A DNA stretch of 64,000 nt from Rostrohypoxylon terebratum (taxonomy: Eukaryota > Ascomycota > Sordariomycetes > Xylariales > Hypoxylaceae): contig MU385905.1 in the NCBI GenBank assembly GCA_022497145.1, positions 1-64,000 of the forward strand. The letters are read 5' to 3'. A program made the translations under genes and the position numbers. The notes under the pieces were generated by a model, which saw only the letters and a program-made list of their open reading frames with translations, did not search any database and had not been told where the DNA came from. Shown piece after piece: positions 48,778 to 59,619 of this stretch (positions are counted from its first letter, which is position 1; each line of letters opens with the position of its first letter).

Positions 48778-51184
48778 GGCGAGCACTCCTTCCATTCCTA
48801 TAGCAAGGCCGAACACCGCTCCCGGAAAACGCCTCCATTCGCAGAAGTCCGTAGACCAATTATTTAAGCCATTCAAGTGCCCAGGTTCTGCTACGAGAAC
48901 TCCAGCTACCGACCGTCCAGCTCGGAAACGAAAGAGGGTCGATTATAAAGGTGCTGGTGGCGATGATGATGAGGATAAACCGTATACGAATGCCGACCGA
49001 CTAGCTTTAGCGAACCGCGATGTGAACCGTTTCCCCGTATTTCAAGCTAAAGATAAGGATAAGGTCTTCAAAAAGGCATTCTGTGTGCCTTTAATCAATA
49101 AAAACAGCGCAGCATACAATCCAAATCGTCCGCCGCCAACACTTGGCCTGAGACAGGGAGCGGTTTTCGTGGCGAAACCACTACACGATCCAAGTGGAGA
49201 ATTCGCAATCGTCCTTCACGATCCAACTATTGATGATAAGCCAAAAGTACTAGACAGCCCGAAAGAAGATGAGCCCAAGGCGGCAGCTAAGGAAGAATTG
49301 GACGCGCCTTTAGTTCACAAGAGTCTGGCTGAAATTCTAGGTATCAGGAAGAAGGTCGACAATGAACATCCGAGAGTACCGGTCGTTATCGATCCCAAGC
49401 TTGCTAAGGTGTTACGACCACATCAGATTGAAGGTGTCAAATTCATGTATAAATGTGTTACTGGTATGATAGACGAGAAGGCCAATGGCTGTATTATGGC
49501 CGACGAAATGGGTCTAGGAAAGACACTACAATGCATCACACTTCTATGGACCCTCCTCAAACAATCCCCAGATGCCGGAAAGACGACAATTCAGAAAGCG
49601 ATCGTCGCTTGCCCCTCCAGTTTGGTCCGAAATTGGGCCAATGAGCTTACAAAATGGCTGGGCGCAGATGCTATCACACCCTTTGCAATTGATGGTAAAG
49701 CATCCAAGGAAGAATTGACTAGACAGCTACGCCAATGGGCTATTTCGACCGGTCGCGCAGTCACCCGGCCGGTTATTATTGTTTCCTACGAAACGCTTCG
49801 TCTGAATGTCGAGGAGCTCAAGAACACGCAGATCGGATTGATGTTGTGTGATGAGGGCCATCGGTTGAAGAATGGAGACAGCCAGACATTCACGGCCTTG
49901 AACAACCTCAGGGTCACCAGAAGAGTAATTCTTTCTGGTACACCCATCCAGAACGATCTTTCGGAATACTTTTCGCTCATTAGCTTTGCAAATCCTGGCT
50001 TACTTGGCAACCGGCTCGAGTTCCGAAAGCGATTTGAACTGCCTATTCTGCGAGGCCGAGATGCAGATGCAGGCGAAGCCGAACGCAAGAAGGGAGATGA
50101 ATGCCTAACTGAGCTACTAGGTATCGTCAACAAATTCATCATCCGACGTACGAATGATATCCTATCAAAATATCTCCCCGTCAAATACGAACATGTTGTG
50201 TTCTGTAATCTGGCTCCATTCCAGTTGGATCTATACAACTACTTCATCAAAAGTCCAGATATCCAGGCTCTCCTACGTGGCAAAGGAAGTCAGCCCCTTA
50301 AGGCTATCACATTACTCAAAAAACTATGCAATCATCCAGACCTACTTAATCTCTCGGAGGATCTGCCAGGATGTGAAGAATTCTGGCCTGAAGATTATGC
50401 GCCCAAAGACGCGCGTGGTCGCGACCGCGACATCAAGCCTTGGTACTCCGGTAAGATGCAGGTGCTCGACCGCATGCTAGCGCGCATTCGGCAGGACACA
50501 AACGACAAGATCGTCCTCATCAGCAACTACACCACAACGCTTGACCTCTTTGCTCAGCTCTGCCGTCATCGCGGATACGGCCACTTACGTCTCGACGGCA
50601 CGATGAATGTCAACAAACGTCAGAAGCTCGTCGACAAGTTCAACGACCCCACTGGCGACGAGTTTGTGTTTTTGCTTTCCAGCAAGGCCGGTGGATGCGG
50701 TCTCAATCTTATCGGTGCCAACCGGCTCGTCCTCTTCGATCCCGACTGGAACCCAGCTGCCGATCAGCAAGCCCTAGCTCGTGTGTGGCGTGACGGGCAG
50801 AAAAAAGACTGCTTCGTGTACCGCTTCATCGCGACCGGAACGATCGAAGAGAAGATCTTCCAGCGTCAATCTCACAAACAGTCGCTATCATCCTGTGTCG
50901 TCGACTCGGCCGAAGACGTGGAACGCCACTTCTCGCTAGATAGTCTACGGGAGCTCTTCCAGTACAGACCCGACACGCTAAGTGACACGCACGATACCTT
51001 CAAGTGTAAGCGGTGCAAACCGGATGGAAAACAGTACATCAAGGCACAGGCCATGCTCTATGGTGACACCAGTACCTGGAACCATTTCGTCAATAAAGAC
51101 CTGATGCCCATACAGGATCTGTTGCTACGACAGGAGTGCGGGGAGAACGAAGTTTCGGCTGTGTTCCAGTATATCTCGCATTAA
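48692..51184 (+). CDS. RAD54: Rad54 DNA translocase (SNF2 family)
   Basis: Main exon open to 51184. It is recognisable as Rad54 by the N-terminal PFKCPGSATRTPA motif and by the SNF2/SWI2 helicase motifs ADEMGLGKTLQCITLLW (I), CDEGHRLKN (II), LSGTPIQNDLSEYFSL (III), ISNYTTTLD (IV region) and DPDWNPAADQQALARVWRDGQKK (VI). It remodels chromatin and stimulates Rad51 strand exchange in homologous recombination. The C-terminus CKRCKPD, then VFQYISH, is also normal. The frame opens at 48692 with GTG and holds no ATG before about residue 250, so there must be an upstream exon. An acceptor CACATAG at 48777 would start the exon at 48778 in phase 2, giving RASTPSIP. I found no ATG-donor pair with matching phase, so the first exon is unresolved. 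Confidence 0.94.
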   Translation: MPVGSWENVFNHLLVDTIIQLLITQISHRASTPSIPIARPNTAPGKRLHSQKSVDQLFKPFKCPGSATRTPATDRPARKRKRVDYKGAGGDDDEDKPYTNADRLALANRDVNRFPVFQAKDKDKVFKKAFCVPLINKNSAAYNPNRPPPTLGLRQGAVFVAKPLHDPSGEFAIVLHDPTIDDKPKVLDSPKEDEPKAAAKEELDAPLVHKSLAEILGIRKKVDNEHPRVPVVIDPKLAKVLRPHQIEGVKFMYKCVTGMIDEKANGCIMADEMGLGKTLQCITLLWTLLKQSPDAGKTTIQKAIVACPSSLVRNWANELTKWLGADAITPFAIDGKASKEELTRQLRQWAISTGRAVTRPVIIVSYETLRLNVEELKNTQIGLMLCDEGHRLKNGDSQTFTALNNLRVTRRVILSGTPIQNDLSEYFSLISFANPGLLGNRLEFRKRFELPILRGRDADAGEAERKKGDECLTELLGIVNKFIIRRTNDILSKYLPVKYEHVVFCNLAPFQLDLYNYFIKSPDIQALLRGKGSQPLKAITLLKKLCNHPDLLNLSEDLPGCEEFWPEDYAPKDARGRDRDIKPWYSGKMQVLDRMLARIRQDTNDKIVLISNYTTTLDLFAQLCRHRGYGHLRLDGTMNVNKRQKLVDKFNDPTGDEFVFLLSSKAGGCGLNLIGANRLVLFDPDWNPAADQQALARVWRDGQKKDCFVYRFIATGTIEEKIFQRQSHKQSLSSCVVDSAEDVERHFSLDSLRELFQYRPDTLSDTHDTFKCKRCKPDGKQYIKAQAMLYGDTSTWNHFVNKDLMPIQDLLLRQECGENEVSAVFQYISH

Positions 51185-52889
51185 GCTAGCTAGCTAGGTA
51201 GATATCCCTCAGGGCTAGGCCAGGAAAAGGTGGCTTTGCTTTAGCACGATAGATTTAGGACAGTGCACTCGAGTGATGAAGTACAAGACGGAGTAATGGA
51301 GCGGTGCGGCATGGCATTTGCTGGTGTTGACAATGACGGCGTTTTGGTCCCTCCCATAGCATGATATGACGGTATTATTTATAACGCTTCAATGAAACTA
51401 CCTAAATCTTAGGAACCGGAACCTCTGATTGTCAAGTATGAGTGTACATGTTGATTTTGCTATAAAAGCTAATACACAACGCCAAATCTATGATCTAGGG
51501 AAGTCATTCCATGATCTTAAGTCTCCTGCTCGCTTACTTTGTCTTCCTTATTATGCGAGACACGGTGGCACCTAGGCGACGTGTTAGCACAAATCCAAAG
51601 ATTAGAACAAAATCTAGATTACCTTACCTTCGGCGGGTTCTTCACACCCGCCTCTAGCATCGTCGGCCGTCTCGCTGATCTACTTGACATCGCCTTCGTA
51701 GCAGCCGCCGCGTATCTTCGTTCACACATGATCTCCCTTGTTAATTAACTCGCCCTGCTTATCCTTGATTTCCGAAGACATGTTGGCTATGTCGAAACCA
51801 ATTATCCCCTTGCCTACTCTTGATAGGGTATAGAGAGGGTGTTTATTTGGTTGCAGGCTTTCAGGTAGAGGAGGCACTTGAGCAATTGAATTCGATAATA
51901 AGTAAATGGTGAGGTGAGACGAAAGAAATGAGGCAGAGCCTAAGTTTGGGACTTACAAAAATGCTTGAGATTGTTGTCTCGAGGTAGAAGTTTGACAACG
52001 TCGTGTCAACGTTACTCAATGGTACGTCCCACTTTCGTATCATTACACAGATACTATCGAGATGATGGAGGCTATGTGCAATGATTCATCTACGTATTAT
52101 CCGACCTATTATATGTAAACCGAGAATGGTACAGGATCTCACATTGTTTGTCCCTTTTTCGTTTATCCTAGGTCAGGTGTTGCTCAATCTCACAAGTAGG
52201 TGGGCATTATGATTGAGTTGAGATATGGTTTCATCATATCGTCTTGTTACTCGAGTACAACGCAGATGAGGATGTGTGTATTTCCAAGTATCCAAGGTCA
52301 AGGTTACCTTTGCCATACTCGCACACAAACCAACACATAAGCAAACCTAAAGTGAACTACATACTAGCACCGGACCACATTGCAGAACATATGCATTACC
52401 ATTCATACATAGACAATCTCCACTTTGCTCACTTAACTCGATACACATAGATACGATTCAAACATAATCAAGTTAGTATTCAAAGAGTCTATTAACGAAC
52501 CGACGCGAGGAGATCCAAGCATCGCCAAATCTGCGTACCGGAACATACCGATATCCCACAACCCTCGCTATGGAATCCCATCCATCTCTTATGAAGACTC
52601 GTACTATGCCTAGGTACATCGTCTATTAGGTCCATCCATAAAGTAACGCCCTGGTTCTTCCATGCTAATGAAATGAATTTTCTTTTTCGATGTGATGCCC
52701 TGTTCCTGCTTCTATCTAACGAGCCTCGGCAGCTTGACCTGGCTCAACCACGCCGTTCGACATATCGTCCTGTTAGGACATGGGAAAAAAGATTTCGTTT
52801 GATTCGTCGGTGCTTTAACAAAAATGGTATCATCATAACAACTGAGAAATCCGCATCCGATCTATTCTAAGCAAGACGTGTTCGACCCA
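51185..52889. other. Intergenic, converging 3' ends, no gene supported
   Basis: Rad54 (plus) and the Skt5-like gene (minus) converge here, so no promoter is required for either. A GCTAGCTAGCTAGGTAG tract follows Rad54 at about 51185. Frames of 60-69 codons show no features. Nothing else is seen. Confidence 0.5.
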
Positions 52890-55800
52890 TTACATAACGA
52901 CCTATAATGTTAAGAATCAACATAAAATTCCCAGAACTAGAATGTGCCATAGAGAGCGAGGTTGAACTTACGCAATCGTTGTCTTGCTTTCCTTGGGGAA
53001 TACCCATAGCCTCAAAAGTAGCGGGTCCTTGACTGGGCTTAGGTGTAGGCTTCGAAGCCGGCGCGGATGTTGCAGACGTCGGAGTGCTGGCTGGTGGTGG
53101 GCTTGCCATTGCAGGGGGTCTCCCCTGTTGAGGTGGCGCGCTCGCACGGCCTACATTGTCCAATGGGCCGGGGCGGTCTTTCAAAGGAACACCACCTCTA
53201 CCAGCACTTGATATTCTTGCACCGCCGGGGCCTCCTTGGGGCAAACCTCCTTGTGGGAACGAGTTGGGATGAGGTCCGCCGATTCCACCACTCATGGTTG
53301 GAGAAGGCATGCCCCGACCACCCGCATCATAAGGGTTTGCAGAAATCCGGGGTCCAGGTGCATGAGATGGCGGCAAGGATGATTCTCGAGGGCCATAACC
53401 AGCCTGCGGGTATTGCCCGGGTGACGGTGGGCCTTGTTTCGTGAGTCTATTGTGCGCATTAGGTTGAGCGAGTCGTTGGTCATATGCCCCCGGAGGCGGT
53501 CGCTGATCGAACTGTCCTGTGACAGGGCGACCTTGGGCTCGAGGTCCAGGACTAGATTGTCTATAATCACCCTGGATTTGTGGTGCCCAACCTGCGGAAA
53601 CAGGCCGGCCACGGTTTGGATCCATGCCAGCTGGGGGAATAGGGAGCTGGCCGGCGGAATGGGAAGGATGTATACCGCCGGCATTGGGGGACTGTGTGCG
53701 AATTCCAAAAGAGCTTCCTGGTCTATCTGCCGCCGGGCTTGCTGACGTTCGAATAGTAGGGTTGTAATAAGGCGATAGCTGCGGCTTCATGCCTGCCATG
53801 TCGTCTTCGGGGTAAGGCACAGATGACTTGGGTCGTAGAGTCAAGTTTGTCGGCTTGTCATCGTCAGGATATGGCACTGCTCCACCTCCTTGAAGATTGA
53901 CAGCAAAGGCCGGTGGTCGGTTGCCGCCGCCTATGTTGACTCGGGATGGATCAGGCATACCGGCGTGGTCAGAATTGCTTAGTCTAGGAGATGGTTGGGG
54001 TGACATCCTGGGCGAATTATTATCTTCGGTCACGGCCGGCATCGGGTTGTTCATTTGCTTGAATCGGTCCGGTCTTTGGCCTCTCTGGGAACCATGCTTC
54101 GACTTGATTCTTGCTAAGGCCGTCGTTTCGTGATCCTGCTTCGACAATGTCTTAGATTGTGACAGATTCTCCAGCCGCTCGGAAGCATCTTGATTGCCGT
54201 GCTCCGCTGCTAACTCATACCACCTTCGAGCCTCTCGCAGGTCTTTCTCAACCGATATTCCGATTTCATAATAATAACCTATGGCAAATTCTCCAGTCGG
54301 TAGCTTCGCCTTGGCTGCCAACTGAGCATACTTGAAAGCGAGACCCTCGTTCTTCGCGAAAGTTCCTTCGTATCCAAACAAAAACCATCTACTGACACCT
54401 AAAGACGCCTCCGGTTGGCCCTGCCTGGCGGCTAAGCCATAGTAATGTAGCGACAAAGCGGGATTGAACTCGCAACCTAGCTGACATAATTCATATGCCT
54501 GTCCCATCTTTAACTGGGCCTTAGCGAAGCCGAGATAAGCTGCCTTCTCAATGTATTGTCGAGCAACACTGACATCGTACGTCAAGACTTTATCGGGAAC
54601 AACAACGTCGGGAAGGTCCCTTGCGATAAGCATGCCGTAAACGAAAGCACCCTGAGGCGCATCCTCGTCGGCCGTGTCGGCAGCGGAATGTATCAAATCT
54701 AAACCTCGTGCTATGTCTTTCGGTTGGCCCCGCTGACCTAGGAGGTTGATCATGCCCAGTCGGTACATAGCCGCCGAGTCCTTTGCTTCCAAGCCCATTT
54801 GGTAATGTCTCATGGCTTTGTCCATATCATTCGAATTCTCGTAAAGCATACCAATGCGGTAATCAGCGCGACCCCAGCCAGCCTGCGCAGCAGTCGAATA
54901 ACAAGTGTATGCCTCCTTTTTGTCCTGTCGCTTGCCAAACTTGCCAAACTCTAACCACTTTCCTCTTATGAATAGTGCCTCGGGATGGCCCTGATCTGCG
55001 AGATAGCTAACAATATTGATGGCGTCGATCCGCAGCTCATGTTCGATCTTAGGCGTCGCGGTGCGTACCGGCAGTCCTTGGTCATTGGCGCTGCGCGTGG
55101 CTTCTTCTTCCCGAATGGCGGCCTCGGCGGCTATCTCTACGAATGACAAAACGTCGCGAGCCCAGCAAATTTGCATATCGGGGTCGTTGGAGTGGAGGAC
55201 ATGGTGCCGGCTCTCAGCCAAGACGGCTTCCTTCTCCTCATCGCTAGGAGGTATGTGTTCTCCTTGGACCTTGGGGAAAGGAGAAAAGGATGGTAATTCG
55301 CGCATATCTTGGAGATTCCTCTCGAATTGGGGGTTACTATCCTGCGCCTCCTGAAAAGGGCTATAGTTGGACGGGCTGTAATTGGTTGCGGGACTATAAT
55401 CGGTGGCGGGGTTCCGGCCTTGTTGGTATTGCTGCCCAAAACTACCAACCCTGGTGTTCAGGACGGTAGAAAGAGAAGGTTCGCGGGTGTGTCGCGGACC
55501 AGAGTCAGGTTGCGATGCTGCGTTTTGTGGTTCGACAGAGCTGGCCTCTAATTCCATGCGCTGAAGACCTTGCTGCATGTTTTCGGGAACTTCTGGCATC
55601 ACCCTAAAAAGAGTAAAAGGTTAGGGAGATGGTAATATTGGGTATGTTAGGTTAGGTCAGGTCGGCGATGGGGTCAGGTAGTGTTTGGTCAGATGCCGAC
55701 AATCAAGTCATAACACTAGAGTTGTATGGAGATACGGAGGTATGGCGGTATGGCGGTATGATGTTATGGTGTATGACAGTGTAGGGTGTATAGGTAGGAT

Positions 55801-56075
55801 GTATGGGATGTATTGGGAAGTATATGATGTATATGATGCATATGATGCAGTGTAGGGGTTTTTTTTTTGGAAAGGTCTTGGTTGGGCGGGAAATTGTTTC
55901 AAAGATAGAAAAGATAGAGAGGATAAGAATTATCTTAAGAAAAAAAAAACGAACCTTTGTGGTGATGGTGCCACTACTTCGGGCATATAGTAGTCGTCGG
56001 AGCCACCAGGATAAAAAGTCGCTCCAAAATTAGGCATTTCGAAATCGTCTTCGCTTGTCTGAGGCTGGTGAGGAG
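52890..56075 (-). CDS. Skt5/Chs4-like chitin synthase regulator with SEL1 repeats and CaaX end
   Basis: Exons supported: 55955-56075 (coding from its first bases; upstream exon likely), 52972-55603 and the tiny 52890-52901. The joined N-terminal part reads PNFGATFYPGG, then MPEVVAPSPQR, then VMPEVPENMQQ. SEL1-like repeats fill the middle: GHPEALFIRGKWLEFG, GWGRADYRIGMLYE, GFAKAQLKMGQAYE, ARRWYELAAEHGNQDA. A long Pro/Gly/Ser-rich tail follows. The second-last exon ends in KQDNDC, and the 12-nt last exon adds VVM and a stop, giving a CVVM CaaX box. Yeast Skt5 also ends in a farnesylated CaaX box; it activates and targets chitin synthase III. A possible earlier exon near 56152-56210 would add HPPYYAGQQAAQ. 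The intron at 55604-55954 is unusually long (351 nt). Confidence 0.85.
55725..55850. repeat. Low-complexity GGTATGGC/TATGATG repeats within an Skt5 intron
   Basis: Imperfect tandem units (GGTATGGC three times near 55739-55758, then GTATATGATG/CATATGATG units near 55820-55850) lie inside the 351-nt intron of the Skt5-like gene. They probably explain its size. On the coding strand they read as pyrimidine/purine-mixed simple sequence. No function is implied. Confidence 0.6.
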
Positions 56076-56227
56076 CTGCATAAAATTAACAAAAAATGTA
56101 CTTGTCAGCCTGCCGCACGTATGGTGAGCCAATAGTCAAACGAGAAGCCACCTGGGCAGCTTGTTGACCGGCGTAATACGGTGGATGTGTATAGGTAATA
56201 TGGTAAGGTAAGGAGTTAGTGAGCTAG

Positions 56228-56280
56228 GTGGGTGATGGGTGACGGGTGACGGGTGACGGGTGATGGGTGATGGGTGGTAG
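56228..56280. repeat. GGTGACG/GGTGATG tandem repeat
   Basis: Seven or so copies of the 7-base unit GGTGAYG, listed on the plus strand. They lie upstream of the first clear Skt5 exon, so they are probably in its promoter or first intron. This is simple-sequence expansion. Confidence 0.75.
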
Positions 56281-57721
56281 ATGGTGAGTGGTGCTTGGGG
56301 TGTGTGCTAGGAGCGCCAGGCGTGCTGAAGGCGTCTAGTAAGACTACCTAAGGTTTGGGTCGGGTATGTACGACGTAGTTAGTGGTGCGGCGGGCTGGGC
56401 GGGGTCCCCTATTTTCCAGAAGGTAGCGAATGTAGCGAACGAGAGCGGAGAGGTGGAAAAAGTGGCGGCCAAAAAAAGAATCGCCTGTGTCTCTCTAACT
56501 TCTTTTTTTTTCCCTGGACCTTCTAACGAGTCCTAATCCACAGTACGCAACACGCAGCACGCAGTAGGTTCCTGATCTGACCTGGCCAGGTAGAAAAGCA
56601 AGGTTATCCCCCCAGGTAACCTGCCCTATGATCCAGTTTGGTCCAGAAATAGCTAGGAATAGCTTTCAATTTCGCAGAATGATTGTGTTTGATTTTGTGA
56701 GAGAAGTCTCAGTTCCCCGTGTGTGTGTCCGTGTGTATGTCCGTGTCTGGCAGAAAAAAAAGGGAGGAAGAACAATAAAAATAATAACAATAACAATAAC
56801 CAGTTGTTGAATCGGTCTCAGGTTTGGTGTTTTCGTTTCTTATTTCTCCAATCTCCAAAATAAATTCCAGTTTCCAGTTTCCATTGCAGTTTCCAGTTAC
56901 GAAGTTCCAGCGTGTAATATGCCAAAGTTGCTGAGGGGTGCTTTCTGTGACTGGGGATGCTACCGCTACCCTCCCACTTCTCCCACTTCCCCTGATAGGT
57001 TAGACTGAGTCCGCTAAGCCACCTATCTCGGTTCCACACACGTCGGAATTTTAGGAATTTGGGGGAATTTTATAGGCCTAAGAGACCTAAGACGTGTTAA
57101 GAGACTCCTAGTAGGTAGCACTGTAGCAGCCTCCCCCCTAATGCGAATTTCTCCAGGAGGTTTTCTCTTAATAGTGTATTCATCCAGCATAAGGTTATTC
57201 ATATGCGACGTAAAGTACCGAGATAAGATGACTTTAACGTAAGCATAATTGATTTGGTCAACTCAAACTCCTCCATCGACATTGGACCAATCCAGCTACC
57301 CCAGTTGGAAGCGGTAGAAACGTACACTAGAAACGATCAAAGATTCCAAACGTCTGTTCCAAGGTGTCTTCTGTGACATCACTGCCCCCCAACTAGACTG
57401 CCAGATAGGCTCCAAGGGGTAGGAAATAGCGGCTTCATAGGTAGTAGGTACAGATGATCTGTACGTATGTATCATTTGTCCCTGCATGAACGCCCCCAAT
57501 ATGGGGTCGTACATAAGGTACTTTATGTACATCAAGCTCGCTGCCCTGAATATTCGATGCCGGGTATTCGCATGACAGGGTCCCCGACGGGAATATCCAT
57601 GTGGGTGTCTGTTGGACCGGGAAAATCTTGCTCGTTCTCATTCGCCCACGCGTCTTTCCAGGCTCTAGTGGTGAAGCGGTAGGGAGGTGTGTTCAATGTT
57701 GGAAAGCAAGGGGATGGGGAA

Positions 57722-57762
57722 TGTGTGTGTGTGCGTGAGAGAGAGAGAGAGAGAGAGAAAGG
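57722..57762. repeat. GT/GA microsatellite
   Basis: A run of about five GT units passes into about twelve GA units ending in AAAGGGG. A pure dinucleotide tract of this length is likely to be polymorphic between strains. Confidence 0.85.
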
Positions 57763-57876
57763 GGTTAATTGTGCATCTTTGCTTACATCTGTACTTACCT
57801 ACAATGATTTTAGGAGACATATCCGGAGCCACAACTTCGGGCCACACGTAAACTGCCGGACGCTGCGTCATCATAT

Positions 57877-57915
57877 TCGCAACTATCGTAAATATCGCAA
57901 ATATCGCAAATATGG
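57877..57915. repeat. AAATATCGC 9-base tandem repeat
   Basis: Three to four imperfect copies of a 9-base unit (CGTAAATAT, CGCAAATAT, CGCAAATAT). No coding meaning is accepted. Confidence 0.6.
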
Positions 57916-59619
57916 GCTGGTTGGTTTAACCAGAGGCCTCGTAATCTATGTGACTGATAATTAAATTAGGTAGTTTCGGTCGTATTGTAAGGTGACAAGG
58001 TTTATATCATGGAAGAATCAACAACATCACGGAAAAGAGGAGTATATAAGTCGGTATGTGTAAGTCTATTCGAGGTATGATAACAGAATTCAAGATGAAA
58101 GGTCCTTGAGCTTCTTTATTACTATAATAATTCCTTGCCAAGTTCATTCTAACATTCTACCCTAGAATATGCTAATTATTTGACATGTAGCTAATAACGG
58201 CCGAAACCATCTAACCTTCTTGACTTAAGTTGGTAGGAATTGACAGGAGAAATCTAAAAAATCAGCTGCCTGGCGCTAAATGGATGGAATGTTCGACTGT
58301 TCGACCGGGCACAGCCGTGCAACATTACTAACCTGGGCAATTCAAACTGCAGAGTAAAATGAAGCTTCTGCATCCTTCGTAGAAAATGGTAAAGCGAATA
58401 GTATGGAGATGGGAAGCTAAGAAAAAAGAAGACAAGCATCTACTATGTAACCATGTCGTCGTCGTCAGTCCTTGCCCGCGATATATTAGTAGTATTACTC
58501 TCAGACCCGAAAAGCGCGACTCACGATCTAATCCCTGGGTAACATCTAGTAGTAGCGCGCGTACGTATTAGTTGGTAGGCGAAATAAGCTCTACGACGAT
58601 GGTAGCTCGCACGGATACCCGATAGAACCGACCACAGCCTCATTGTGTTTCTATTTCAGGATTTTCTTGGCATAATAATTACTAGCGTAGCCGCAGCTGC
58701 CAGCTGGAGCTGAAGCTAGAGGATGTATCCTTAGCCTCAAAAATCCCACGGTTAGCAGCGATTCGTAGCATCGTCCCCAACAAGCAATTTCTTGCCGATC
58801 CTTTCGCCATCGTTTAGGTGTGCAAGGATGCTCCTATCGTATACGTATGCATATGTAGTAAGTATTCAGCCAGCGAGTAGTAAGTTACCGAATAGTTTAT
58901 CCAGTAAACATCGATATCATCCTAATGTTTCTGTGGAGACTGTTTGCTATCATATTTGGGATCGAACAGTCGAGTAGACAGGTAGAAAAGATTTAACTAG
59001 GTATGTAAGTAATACGAAGTATGTCGGATAACGATGACACAAAACGCGTGTTACTATGTATGCCTGTTATCCTAATGTCCTAATTCCCGAAAGCGGTTTC
59101 AGCAGGAGAAGAAGCTAGGCGGGAACTCCAGATCTCGGTCGAGGAACTGTTTGCTGGCTCAGGCGGTCGATAATAACTGTTAAGTGTGTTAAGTGTACCT
59201 AGCAGCCTAGCAAGACGTGGTGAACATGGGTTCAATGTGAAGTCCATGTGTCATGTGAGGTCCAGATCTCCACGCCCATGTGGGCGGCGTCGACGGGAGT
59301 CCAATGGGTAGAGAGGCGACGCATGACCAGCACCTCGTGGGACATGCAATAGGTAGCTATCAACTGACAACTCATACCCATACCAATTGCTGGTAAAGTC
59401 CGCTGACAATCCACTCTTCATGAGTGTATTTCAACAGCTCACTACCTAGTTATTCGAGAAGGATAGACACATAAAATAGATCATCAATACCAATTACATT
59501 AGAAGGATGTGAAGTGAGACATGATCTGAATATTCCAAAAAGAGGTAAAAGTTGATCGGTAAATCGGACTTTAGGAATTTAAATTTATTAATCATTTGGA
59601 TGTGAGAAATGGGAAAAAG

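Larger units (their letters stand above)
56076..59619. other. Long intergenic region (3.5 kb) with simple repeats; upstream exon of Skt5 probable at its left end
   Basis: Divergent upstream region of the Skt5-like gene (minus) and Rpn12 (plus). The left 150 bases probably still contain an Skt5 exon (about 56152-56210). Then come the GGTGACG tandem repeat (56228-56280), a GT/GA microsatellite (57722-57762) and AAATATCGC units (57877-57915). Short frames of up to 91 codons are mostly products of these repeats. No recognisable gene or RNA. Confidence 0.5.
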
